This document shows, piece by piece, positions 10,974-21,200 of a stretch of DNA of 56,063 nucleotides. Each line of letters begins with the position of its first letter. The first letter of the stretch is position 1. The stretch spans positions 1 through 56,063 of the forward strand of contig DATILL010000111.1 in NCBI GenBank assembly GCA_035476575.1, given 5' to 3'. This DNA comes from DATILL01 sp035476575. Its GTDB lineage: Bacteria > Actinomycetota > Actinomycetes > Mycobacteriales > JACQDL01. Below the pieces are notes generated by a model, which searched no databases, was not told the origin of the DNA, and saw only the letters and a list, made by a program, of their open reading frames with translations. Both the position numbers and the translations under genes were made by a program.

Positions 10974-13244
10974 CTACCGGACGATCTCCGCCGGCGGCGC
11001 GGACTGCACACCCAGCGCGGTGGCCTTGCGCTTGCTGATCAGCACCGCGGCGGTGATCACACCGACCGCCAGCAGGCCGATCACGATCCGGACACCGGTG
11101 TTCTCGTGCACACCGACGGTGAGCTTGACCACGGCCGGAGCGATCAGCACCGAGACCAGGTTCATCACCTTGATCAACGGGTTCAGCGCCGGGCCGGCCG
11201 TGTCCTTGAACGGGTCGCCCACCGTGTCGCCGATGATCGTCGCGGCATGCGCCTCGCTGCCCTTGCCGCCGTACTGGCCGTCCTCAATGTTCTTCTTCGC
11301 GTTGTCCCAGGCACCGCCGGAGTTGGCCAGGAAGACCGCCATCAGAACGCCGGTGCCGATCGCACCGGCGAGGTACGCCGCCAGCGGGCCGACGCCGAGC
11401 AGGAAGCCGGTCGCCACCGGGGCGAGCACGGCCAGCAGGCCCGGCGTGGCCAGCTCGCGCAGCGAGTCCTTGGTGCAGATGTCCACGACCCGGCCGTAGT
11501 CCGGCTTCTCGGTACCGTCCATGATCCCCGGCTTGGTGCGGAACTGCTCGCGCACCTCGTACACCACCCGGCCAGCAGCGCGCGACACCGCGTTGATGGC
11601 CAGCCCAGAGAACATGAACACCACGGCCGAGCCGATGATCAAGCCGACCAGGTTGTTCGGCTGGAAGATCAGGAAGTCCGTCGGGTCGAACCCACCAGCA
11701 TCCGTCACCGCGGTGTTGTAGGAGCCGAACAGCGCGGTCGCGGCCAGCACAGCGGTGGCGATCGCGATGCCCTTGGTGATGGCCTTGGTGGTGTTGCCCA
11801 CGGCGTCCAGGCTGGTCAGGATGCGGGCACCGCGCTCGTCGATGTCACCGGACATCTCGGCGATGCCCTGCGCGTTGTCGCTGACCGGGCCGAAGGTGTC
11901 CATCGACACGATCACGCCCGCGGTGGTCAGCAGGCCGCAGCCGGCCAGCGCGATCGCGAACAGGCTGACCGCGAGCGACCCGCCACCGAGCAGGAACACC
12001 CCGTAGACGCCAGCGGCGATCAGCAGCGCGGAGTACACCGCGGACTCCAGGCCGACCGAGATGCCGGACAGGATCACCGTGGCCGCGCCGGTCTGCGAGG
12101 TCGCGCTGACATCCTTGACCGGCTTGCGGTGAGTGTCGGTGAAGTAGCCGGTGAGCTGCTGGATCGCGGCCGCCAGCACGATGCCGATCAGCACCGCGAG
12201 GAAGGCGATCAGCGCCGGGCTGCCGGTGGCGTCCTTGGGGTGGCCGGCGATGTCGTTGAACGACGTCGGCAGGAAGGTGAACGCCGCGCCCAGGACCAGC
12301 AGCAGCGAGGCCGCGGCGGAGATGAAGAAGCCCCGGTTGATCGCCACCAGACCGGACCGGTCACGGGTCTGCAGCCTGGTGGTGCGGATGCCGATCGCCG
12401 AGCTGATCACGCCGATGCCGCCGATGATCAGCGGGAAGACCAGCCCCTTCGCGCCGAACGCGACGTGGCCGAGGATCAGCGCGGCGACCAGGGTCACCGC
12501 GTAGGACTCGAACAGGTCGGCGGCCATGCCGGCGCAGTCGCCCACGTTGTCCCCGACGTTGTCGGCGATGGTGGCGGCGTTGCGTGGGTCGTCCTCGGGG
12601 ATGCCGGCCTCGACCTTGCCGACCAGGTCGGCGCCAACGTCGGCGGCCTTGGTGAAGATGCCGCCGCCGACCCGCATGAACATCGCCAGCAGGGCGCCAC
12701 CGAAGCCGAAGCCCTCCAGCACGACGGGGGCGTTGGCGTTGTAGATGAGGAGCACCAGCGAGGCGCCGAGCAGGCCGAGGCCGACCGTGATCATGCCGCA
12801 GATGCCACCGGTGCGGAACGCGATCCGGAAGCCGTCCGCCGCGCCCGTCTCCCTGGCCGCGGCGGCGACCCGGACGTTCGCCTGGGTCGCCAGGGTCATC
12901 CCGATGAACCCGACCAGCGCCGAGAACGCGGCGCCGACCAGGAAGAACAGCGTCCGACCGATCCGGACCGTCGCGCCGCCGTCGTTCACTGGCAGCAGCA
13001 TGAGCAGGATAAAGACCGCGACGGCGAACACGGTCAGGGTCTTGAACTGGCGGTTGAGGTACGCCCGGGCGCCCTCCTGGACCGCTCTGGCGATCTCCTG
13101 CATCTTGGCCGTGCCCTGGCTGGCCGCCATGACCTCCTTGACCAGGATGTAGGCGTACCCGAGCGCCGCGAGTGCGATCACCACCATGAGGGCGACCCAG
13201 ACCTTCTCGCCCCCGGTGATACCCGGAGCCTCCGCGAGAGGCAT
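10974..13244 (-). CDS. hppA: Membrane-bound proton-pumping pyrophosphatase
   Basis: This 756-aa integral membrane enzyme of about 16 helices hydrolyses pyrophosphate and pumps H+ outward. The catalytic loop DVGADLVGKVEAGIPEDDPRN and the segments DNVGDNVGDCAGMAAD and DTVGDPFKDTAGP are intact. The residue after GNTT is Lys (K487), the known signature of K+-independent H+-PPases. The ATG at 13244 follows a perfect AGGAGG, so the frame's 16-residue upstream extension is unlikely. Gene and strand are compatible with a monocistronic unit. There is no counterpart at this place in the M. tuberculosis gene order, so it is a lineage-specific insertion in the backbone. Confidence 0.96.
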   Translation of the reverse strand: MPLAEAPGITGGEKVWVALMVVIALAALGYAYILVKEVMAASQGTAKMQEIARAVQEGARAYLNRQFKTLTVFAVAVFILLMLLPVNDGGATVRIGRTLFFLVGAAFSALVGFIGMTLATQANVRVAAAARETGAADGFRIAFRTGGICGMITVGLGLLGASLVLLIYNANAPVVLEGFGFGGALLAMFMRVGGGIFTKAADVGADLVGKVEAGIPEDDPRNAATIADNVGDNVGDCAGMAADLFESYAVTLVAALILGHVAFGAKGLVFPLIIGGIGVISSAIGIRTTRLQTRDRSGLVAINRGFFISAAASLLLVLGAAFTFLPTSFNDIAGHPKDATGSPALIAFLAVLIGIVLAAAIQQLTGYFTDTHRKPVKDVSATSQTGAATVILSGISVGLESAVYSALLIAAGVYGVFLLGGGSLAVSLFAIALAGCGLLTTAGVIVSMDTFGPVSDNAQGIAEMSGDIDERGARILTSLDAVGNTTKAITKGIAIATAVLAATALFGSYNTAVTDAGGFDPTDFLIFQPNNLVGLIIGSAVVFMFSGLAINAVSRAAGRVVYEVREQFRTKPGIMDGTEKPDYGRVVDICTKDSLRELATPGLLAVLAPVATGFLLGVGPLAAYLAGAIGTGVLMAVFLANSGGAWDNAKKNIEDGQYGGKGSEAHAATIIGDTVGDPFKDTAGPALNPLIKVMNLVSVLIAPAVVKLTVGVHENTGVRIVIGLLAVGVITAAVLISKRKATALGVQSAPPAEIVR

Positions 13245-13439
13245 TCGTCCTCCTAAGAATGAGCCGACAGCAAACAGCCACGAAACGCCCATGCGGTCGC
13301 GGAGCTGTCGTGGAAAGAAGTAGAGCGAGCCGTCGTGCCCGCCCGAGAGAACTCGCGGAGTCTACGTTAGCCAAAGAGGCTACCCAACAGGGTCACCCAC
13401 CATACCTACGTGACTCGCGACACTGTGTAGTGGGCCAGA

Positions 13440-13979
13440 CTATGTAGTGGGCCAGCACATCCTGACCCGAGTGCCGGATGCCGGCTGCTCGATGGTGATG
13501 TCATCGACTAGCGCGTCGAGCAAGGCTAGCCCAATGCCGGTATCGAGTGGTTCCTCCCAGTTGTGCGGTGGAGCGGTGTCGAACGGGCCGCCGTCCGTAG
13601 TCGCGGTCGGGAGGGTGTCGGCCGCGACAGGGTCTTCGGTGCTGCCGTCCGTAGCATTGGTGGGCGTTCGTGGGCTCGGCAGGTCGTGGGTGGCCACGTC
13701 GTCGGGTTTCGCGTCGTCGGGTGTCGTGCGGGTGGGCGTGGCATCCTGCACCACCACCTCGAACCGGGGCCCGTCCATCAGCTCGACCACGACCGGCTCG
13801 TGTACGCCGTAGCGTTCGTGTAGCTGGACCGCACGGGCGCAGGCCTCGCCAACAGCCAACCGCACCTCATCCAGCAGATCCTCCTGTACACCGCTGCGTC
13901 GGGCCATCGCGACCGCGACCAGCCGCGCGGTCCGGACATGCGCGCGCTGCGGAGACAACCGCAGCGTCACCCTCGCCAT
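13440..13979 (-). CDS. Anti-sigma-factor-like ATP-binding protein
   Basis: This 179-aa GHKL/HATPase_c_2 protein of the RsbW/SpoIIAB type is expected to bind a sigma factor and/or BldG. The N-box region reads LAVGEACARAV, lacking the usual Asn; this divergent form is what I expect for the gene partnered with bldG (ApgA-type) in actinomycetes. A Thr/Pro/Asp-rich insertion of about 60 residues (roughly 82-143) splits the ATPase fold before the lid motif DTGIGLALL. It lies 5 bp downstream of bldG and is surely cotranscribed. Confidence 0.8.
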   Translation of the reverse strand: MARVTLRLSPQRAHVRTARLVAVAMARRSGVQEDLLDEVRLAVGEACARAVQLHERYGVHEPVVVELMDGPRFEVVVQDATPTRTTPDDAKPDDVATHDLPSPRTPTNATDGSTEDPVAADTLPTATTDGGPFDTAPPHNWEEPLDTGIGLALLDALVDDITIEQPASGTRVRMCWPTT

Positions 13980-13984
13980 ACTGA

Positions 13985-14431
13985 TCAGCTCGCCTCGGAC
14001 TGGTCGCCGGTCGACCCGTCGCCAGCGGTGGAGGCGTTGGAGGCGGCCTGGCCGGTGTCGGCCGGGGCCGGTGTGGTCGGCTCGGCGGGCACGGTGTCGG
14101 CGAGCGCGTCGACCAAGGACGGGCGGACCGCGAAGACCTGATCCAGCCCGGTGATCCGGAGCAGCTTGAGCACCCGCTCCTGGGAGACCACCAGCCGCAG
14201 GCTGCCGCCCAGCTCGCGCGCCCGGTTGAGCGCTCCCACGAGGACACCCAGCCCGGTCGAGTCGATGAACTCGACCCGACTGAGATCGACGACCAGGTCG
14301 TGGGCGCCGCCGTCGAGCAGATCGGAGATGCGGTCCCGGAGCGTCGGGCCGGTGTAGACATCGACTTCACCGGCTACTTCGAGAATCGTCCGTTCTCCCT
14401 GCGCACGGGTGTTCAGCGTGAGGTCCACCAC
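13985..14431 (-). CDS. bldG: STAS-domain anti-anti-sigma factor, BldG-like
   Basis: This 148-aa protein has a STAS domain in residues 1-112 with the phosphorylation motif EFIDSTGLGVL, the target serine being S58. In Streptomyces, BldG controls development and stress sigma factors by releasing them from anti-sigma proteins. The last ~35 residues are a Pro/Thr/Ala/Ser-rich tail. The gene is followed at once by the anti-sigma-like ATPase and is divergent from the helicase; that trio is conserved in actinomycetes. The start is the first of two adjacent GTG codons; GTG 14428 is possible. Confidence 0.9.
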   Translation of the reverse strand: MVDLTLNTRAQGERTILEVAGEVDVYTGPTLRDRISDLLDGGAHDLVVDLSRVEFIDSTGLGVLVGALNRARELGGSLRLVVSQERVLKLLRITGLDQVFAVRPSLVDALADTVPAEPTTPAPADTGQAASNASTAGDGSTGDQSEAS

Positions 14432-14489
14432 GTACCTCCGATGGAGTGGTCAGACTGGTGTTCGCCCCGATCTAACACCAGTGCACCCT

Positions 14490-16886
<2,397 letters not shown>

Positions 16887-17012
16887 GTGGTCCGGTCGTC
16901 GTACCAGCCGCCTCCACTGACCGAACGGGCCTAACCCGGGACCGGCGAGGTTCGGCCGCCAGGGTGCGGGTATGGGACTCACAACGTCGAACATCCCTTC
17001 GAGGAGGAACCA

Positions 17013-17495
17013 GTGATGCTGTTACTGGGTCTGGTGCTTCTCACTGCGGCGTCGGCGTCCGTCGTCGCGGTCACCGCCAGCAGCTCCGGTACGGTCAACG
17101 CGGACGCGTGGGGCATACACGTCTCAAACCTCTCAGCCGGCGGGGTCTTCGCGGCCGGAATGGCCGTGGGAGCTGTCGGCCTGCTCGGCCTGCTCATGAC
17201 ATTGGGTGGCATCAAGCGATCCAGCCGTCGACGTCGGGAACGGCGCGCACTGATGACGGAGTACCGGCGGCTGACCCAGCGACCTGACAGTGAACCGGAT
17301 GGCGACACGGCCGACACCGAGCTGGCCGCAGCCGAGGGCCGGGGTCCTCGACACCAGGCCACCGGCTGGGCGCATGAGGCCGACACCGGCTACGGCCAGC
17401 ACTCCTACCCGGACGACGCCTATCACGACGCCGCCTATCACGAGGAAAAGGACACCTCGGTGTGGGCCAGCCGACGGTCCCGCCCGGGCTCCTAA
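17013..17495 (+). CDS. Two-helix membrane protein of unknown function
   Basis: The protein has about 160 residues. A first hydrophobic helix (residues 3-23) resembles an uncleaved signal. A second (about 45-67) is followed by a highly basic cytoplasmic anchor (KRSSRRRRERR) and an acidic, Asp/His/Tyr-rich disordered tail. A strong GAGGAGGAA site precedes GTG 17013 (ATG 17016 follows). The same DNA from 17133 is open on the other strand as the tail of the TadE/G-like gene, so the two 3' ends overlap antisense. I do not recognise the family. Confidence 0.7.
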   Translation: MMLLLGLVLLTAASASVVAVTASSSGTVNADAWGIHVSNLSAGGVFAAGMAVGAVGLLGLLMTLGGIKRSSRRRRERRALMTEYRRLTQRPDSEPDGDTADTELAAAEGRGPRHQATGWAHEADTGYGQHSYPDDAYHDAAYHEEKDTSVWASRRSRPGS

Positions 17496-17924
17496 CCCAT
17501 CTCGTCGCACCCCCTGGAAGTCCTTGCCCCTGAGATCAGCACCAGCCGCGCGCTCGGGCTGGCCGACAGGGCCGGCGCGAGCCTGAGCCGTGGCCCCGAA
17601 GGCGCCCAGCCGGCCGAGCGGCACTACCACCCGAACCACAACCTCGGCCACCGGCCCAGACAGCCGGCATGCCACCAGCCGGGCGCCGTTGGCTGCCGCT
17701 ATCTCCGCTGCGGCCGGGCAGACCCCCTGCGCGTTACCAAGCGCGGTAGCTGCTGCGGCGAGAGCGGCCAGGTCGGCAGCGGTCTCAGCCCGACGTCGCG
17801 CCGTCGCCGCCAGCCCTCCAGCCGTTCCTGCCATCACGGCCAGCAGCACCAGGCAGGCCAACCCCGCCAACCAGACCGAGGCGCTGCCGCGGTCGGACCT
17901 AGAAGATCCGCAACCCGAGATCAC
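17133..17924 (-). CDS. TadE/G-like Flp pilus assembly protein (Rv3654c type)
   Basis: The N-terminal ~120 residues have the DRGSAS-V-W signature, one membrane helix (VWLAGLACLVLLAVMAGTAG) and the RRRAETAADLAALAAA motif of Flp-pilus TadE/G-like proteins. GTG 17924 overlaps the tadE stop by 4 nt, as elsewhere in this operon, so I prefer it to GTG 17963. Homologues end near ARAGPV; here the frame continues ~140 residues to 17133, entirely antisense to the 17013-17495 gene. That extension has no domain character and probably reflects loss of the original stop codon. Confidence 0.75.
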   Translation of the reverse strand: MISGCGSSRSDRGSASVWLAGLACLVLLAVMAGTAGGLAATARRRAETAADLAALAAAATALGNAQGVCPAAAEIAAANGARLVACRLSGPVAEVVVRVVVPLGRLGAFGATAQARAGPVGQPERAAGADLRGKDFQGVRRDGLGARAGPSAGPHRGVLFLVIGGVVIGVVRVGVLAVAGVGLMRPAGGLVSRTPALGCGQLGVGRVAIRFTVRSLGQPPVLRHQCAPFPTSTAGSLDATQCHEQAEQADSSHGHSGREDPAG

Positions 17925-18280
17925 GGCACACCCGGCTCCCGCAGACCCACGGCCTGCCCCCACACCGTGACGTCCGGCAGCATGCCGCCGAGCAGGTGAA
18001 CCGGCGCATGGACCGTTACCACCACCCGATCCCCGGTCGAGCGGATCTCAGCCTGGCTGCCCGCCGGCCCGGTCTCAGCGGCCAGCTCCCGAACCGTTCC
18101 GGCCGGCTCGGCTCGAGCCGCTGCGCGGGCGGCCTCGCGGGCCGCGTCCACACATCGAAGCTGTGCGGCGACGGCTGACACCGCACCCATGCCGAACCCG
18201 ATGACGAGCATCAACGTCGGCAGCGCGACAGCCAGCTCCGCGCTCGCCGAGCCACGGTCCCGCGTAGGCTCGTGCCTCAC
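17921..18280 (-). CDS. TadE-like pseudopilin
   Basis: This 119-aa TadE-family protein has the DRGSASAELAVALP processing-type motif, followed by one membrane helix with conserved Glu, and the RCVDAAREAARAAAR helix. GTG 18280 overlaps the stop of the upstream 59-aa gene by 4 nt (GTGA), and its own stop overlaps the next start the same way. Frames extending further upstream only read through the 59-aa gene. It is expected to be processed by a prepilin peptidase and act in Flp/Tad pilus or secretion assembly. Corresponds to Rv3655c. Confidence 0.85.
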   Translation of the reverse strand: MRHEPTRDRGSASAELAVALPTLMLVIGFGMGAVSAVAAQLRCVDAAREAARAAARAEPAGTVRELAAETGPAGSQAEIRSTGDRVVVTVHAPVHLLGGMLPDVTVWGQAVGLREPGVP

Positions 18281-18456
18281 AGGTGGACCTTGAGAGCGTT
18301 GGTGACGAGCGCGGTCAGGGCGCTCATGACCGCTCCGCTGGTCACGACCTTGTACAAGACGACGGCGAGCGCGATCGCCGCGATAGTTCCGACGGCGTAC
18401 TCCGCCGTGATCATGCCACGATCCCTGCCGTGCAGCCGGCGAATCAGGGTACGCAT
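18277..18456 (-). CDS. 59-aa Flp-pilin-like protein (DUF4244 type)
   Basis: This small gene codes for MRTLIRRLHGRDRGMITAEYAV followed by a single hydrophobic helix (GTIAAIALAVVLYKVV) and a short tail. The GM-ITAEYAVGT motif is the class IVb prepilin signature: cleavage after Gly, then Glu at +5. A GGAGGAGA ribosome site precedes ATG 18456. Its stop overlaps the tadE start by 4 nt. It corresponds to Rv3656c and is probably the structural pilin-like subunit of the locus. Confidence 0.88.
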   Translation of the reverse strand: MRTLIRRLHGRDRGMITAEYAVGTIAAIALAVVLYKVVTSGAVMSALTALVTNALKVHL

Positions 18457-18472
18457 GGTTCTCCTCCACTGT

Positions 18473-18496
18473 GGACACTCAACGGGACACTCAACG
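18473..18496. repeat. Tandem 12-bp repeat upstream of the Flp-like gene
   Basis: GGACACTCAACG occurs twice head to tail, directly between the tadC stop and the ribosome site of the 59-aa pilin-like gene. It could be slippage-derived, or part of a processing or regulatory site that gives the pilin higher expression. Confidence 0.5.
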
Positions 18497-18502
18497 GCTC
18501 GT

Positions 18503-19237
18503 TCAAGGCAGGACCTCGGCGGCGATCCCGAGCACGACCGGGACCACGCCGAGACAGATGAAGGCGGGCAGGAAGCAGAGGCCGAGAGGAGCCATCGCCA
18601 GCACTCCGGCCCGGCGGGCAGCGGCCTCCGCCCGCAATGTCCCCTCAGCCCGGTGGTCGCTCGCCATCCGGGCGAAACGGTCGGCCAAGGCGATGCCGCT
18701 GTCGGCCGAGCGGGACGCGGCCCTCGCCACCGGGCCGAGCACCGGATCGTCGAGGTACTCCTGCCAGGCGGCCGCGGGACCGGCCCCGAGCGCCGAGAGC
18801 TGCCCCACCCTGCTCAGGTCGGCTGCTAGCGGCCCGCCAGCCGCGGCGGCGACCGCCGACAGGGCGGCGGAGGCCGGCAACCCGGCAGCGAGCGCGGCGG
18901 AGAGCAGGTCGAGCACCTCGGACAGCTCAGCCGACCGCTCCGCCAGAGCCCGTCGTACCGCCGCCGGCTCGACCCGGCGGAACAGCCGATTGGACACCAG
19001 CCCGGCCGTGACACCGGCCACGAGCCCGACCGGGCCGCCGACCATCATGGCCACAGCCAGCCCGACTCCCACGGGGCCGAACCGGTGCGCATGCCGCCGC
19101 ACCAGCTCTCCGGCCGCGCCGCGGGGCCGACCCACCGGTGCGGGCGCGAGCCCCCGCAGCCGTTGGCTGGCGAGACCGGCGGCCGGCGCCGGGCAGGCCA
19201 GCACCGCGAGCGCGGACAACGCGAGCATGCTGGTCAC
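18503..19237 (-). CDS. tadC: TadC-like inner-membrane platform protein
   Basis: This 244-aa type II secretion system F-domain protein is Rv3657c-like. GTG 19237 overlaps the tadB stop by 4 nt. Hydrophobic helices lie at the N-terminus and near residues 60-85 and 215-244. The F-domain core (ELSEVLDLLSAALAAGLPASAALSAVA) and the second half (LADRFARMASDHRAEGTLRAEAAARRAGVLAMAPLG, read in parts) are clear. It forms the membrane platform that couples the TadA ATPase to pilus assembly. The 46-bp gap to the pilin-like gene is the only break in an otherwise overlapping operon. Confidence 0.87.
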   Translation of the reverse strand: MTSMLALSALAVLACPAPAAGLASQRLRGLAPAPVGRPRGAAGELVRRHAHRFGPVGVGLAVAMMVGGPVGLVAGVTAGLVSNRLFRRVEPAAVRRALAERSAELSEVLDLLSAALAAGLPASAALSAVAAAAGGPLAADLSRVGQLSALGAGPAAAWQEYLDDPVLGPVARAASRSADSGIALADRFARMASDHRAEGTLRAEAAARRAGVLAMAPLGLCFLPAFICLGVVPVVLGIAAEVLP

Positions 19238-20070
19238 CGCGCCACCCCCGCCGACCGCACTATCCGCTCGGTCCAGGCCAGGCCCGCCATCTCGAGCAGC
19301 ACCCCGGCGACCAGTGCGCCCTGCCCAGCAGCCGTGCCCAGCAACACCGCCAGCGGATGCGCCCCCATCGCGACGCCGAGCGCGAGCCCGACCACCGGCA
19401 GCGCCGCGAGCAGGACCGCCGTGGCCCGCGGGCCGGCCAGCAGGGCCGCGAGCTGGTGGTCGTGCCGCTGCCGATCGCGGGCCGCCCGCTCGGCCTGGTC
19501 GAGCACGGTCGACAACGAGGCACCGGCCGACTCGCTGAGCTGCCAGCCCGCCGCGACCCGACGTAGCAACCCGGCCGCGGGCTGCGCGCAACCATCCGCG
19601 GCACGCAGCACCGCCGCCGCCGACCCACCGAGCCGGCCCACCGCAGCCGCGGCGTCAAGAACCGCCGCCGGCCCACCCCGGACGGCCTGCGCCGCCGCGG
19701 CCAGCGCACGGTCCTGAGACTGACCGGCCCGAAGCTCGGCGGCCAGCACGGCCACTGCCTCCACCACCGAGCTACCCTCAAACCCGTCCCGCCGCCGTGC
19801 GGCGGAGCTCATCACCATCCCCACGCCCACCGTGACGACCGCGACGGCGGAGAGAGCGGGCGCCGCCCCCAGACCACCCGCCAGGCCGACGACGCCGGCC
19901 AGCAGGCCGAGCCCGCCAGCGGCCCACCTGCCTGGAACCCTGAACCAGGGTCGGGTCCGGACATCCGGACCGCCCCCACCGAAAAGGGCCACCAGCCGTT
20001 CGGGACCAACCTGCGGCCGCCACAACACCAGCACCGCGGCCGCCAGCAGCACCAACGCGACCGAGGTCAT
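19234..20070 (-). CDS. tadB: TadB-like inner-membrane platform protein
   Basis: This 278-aa type II secretion system F-domain protein is Rv3658c-like. It has two N-terminal helices, a cytoplasmic F-domain (VEAVAVLAAELRAGQSQDRAL), and two C-terminal helices (AVLLAALPVVGLALGVAMG and the last ~30 residues). ATG 20070 overlaps the tadA stop by 4 nt, and longer upstream frames would only read through tadA. It pairs with TadC in the platform. Confidence 0.87.
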   Translation of the reverse strand: MTSVALVLLAAAVLVLWRPQVGPERLVALFGGGGPDVRTRPWFRVPGRWAAGGLGLLAGVVGLAGGLGAAPALSAVAVVTVGVGMVMSSAARRRDGFEGSSVVEAVAVLAAELRAGQSQDRALAAAAQAVRGGPAAVLDAAAAVGRLGGSAAAVLRAADGCAQPAAGLLRRVAAGWQLSESAGASLSTVLDQAERAARDRQRHDHQLAALLAGPRATAVLLAALPVVGLALGVAMGAHPLAVLLGTAAGQGALVAGVLLEMAGLAWTERIVRSAGVAR

Positions 20071-21200
20071 ACCGCCACGCCCAACGCGGCGAGCTCGGCC
20101 GCACCAGGACAGGCCCGCCCGTCCCGGCGCCACGCCGGGACCGGCCGCACCCACTCGCCCTCCCGGCGGAGCAGGCACACCTCGTCAAGCACCCGCCGCC
20201 CCTCCCGGTCGCGGCGCAGATGCAGGACCACCTGAACGGCGGCGGCAAGCTGGCTATGCAGCGCATCCCGCCGCAGGCCGCCCAGCGCCGCCAGCGCCTC
20301 CAGCCGGGCCGGCACCTCGCCCGCACTGTTGGCGTGCACGGTGCCCGCGCCGCCCTCGTGTCCGGTGTTCAACGCGGCCAACAGCTCGACCACCTCAGCA
20401 CCCCGCACCTCACCGACGACCAACCGGTCCGGCCGCATCCGCAGCGCCTGCCGGACCAGATCACGCAGGGTGATCTCGCCGGCACCCTCCACATTCGACG
20501 GCCGGGCCGTCAGCCGGACCACGTGCGGGTGGGCCGGGTGCAGCTCGGGTGCGTCCTCGACCAGCACCAGCCGCTCGCCCGGGTCGACCGTGCTGAGCAG
20601 CGCGGCCAGCAGCGTCGTCTTGCCCGACCCCGTCCCGCCGGACACCAGGAACGACCGGTGTGCCGCCAGCACGGCCGCCACCAGCCGGGCCGCCTGTGGG
20701 GTGAGCGTGCCCAGGTCAACCAGCTCGGCGAGAGTGAACGCCGTCGGCCGCAGCACTCGCAGCGACAGGACGGTGCCGTCCGGCGCGACTGGCGGCAGCA
20801 CGGCGTGCAGCCGAGAACCGTCAGGAAGCGGCGCGTCGACCCAGGGCCGTGCATCGTCCAGCCGGCGTCCGGCCGAGACCGCCAGCCGCTGCGCCAGCCG
20901 CCGGACCGAGGCCTCGTCGGGGAAGCTGACTGGCACCCGCTGCAGCCCTCGCCCACGATCCACCCACACCTCGCCCGGACCGTTGACCAGCACGTCGGTC
21001 ACCTCCGGATCGCCGAGCAACGGCTCCAGCGGACCCGCCCCGACCAGCTCGGCCCGGGCCCGACCGGCCAGCTCCAGCAGGGCGCCATCGTCGACCAGGC
21101 CACCGGCCTCCTCCCGCACGAGCGCCGCGACAGCGGCCGCGGTCACCGGCTGCCCCGAGCCTGCCAACCGGCGGCGCACCCGCTCGATCACGTCGCTCAC
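20067..21200 (-). CDS. tadA: TadA/CpaF-type secretion ATPase
   Basis: This 377-aa hexameric secretion ATPase powers Flp-pilus or Tad secretion. The Walker A is GGTGSGKTT (188-196, K194). The Asp box (LVLVEDAPELHP), Walker B (RPDRLVVGEVRGAEV) and His box (TGHEGGAGTVHANS) are all intact. ATG 21200 overlaps the ssd stop by 4 nt. Corresponds to Rv3659c. Confidence 0.93.
   Translation of the reverse strand: MSDVIERVRRRLAGSGQPVTAAAVAALVREEAGGLVDDGALLELAGRARAELVGAGPLEPLLGDPEVTDVLVNGPGEVWVDRGRGLQRVPVSFPDEASVRRLAQRLAVSAGRRLDDARPWVDAPLPDGSRLHAVLPPVAPDGTVLSLRVLRPTAFTLAELVDLGTLTPQAARLVAAVLAAHRSFLVSGGTGSGKTTLLAALLSTVDPGERLVLVEDAPELHPAHPHVVRLTARPSNVEGAGEITLRDLVRQALRMRPDRLVVGEVRGAEVVELLAALNTGHEGGAGTVHANSAGEVPARLEALAALGGLRRDALHSQLAAAVQVVLHLRRDREGRRVLDEVCLLRREGEWVRPVPAWRRDGRACPGAAELAALGVAV

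Noticed and set aside
10839..13256. 805-codon plus-strand open frame antisense to hppA
   Set aside because: It is Asp/His/Arg/Gln-rich shadow sequence; hppA on the minus strand has all catalytic motifs.
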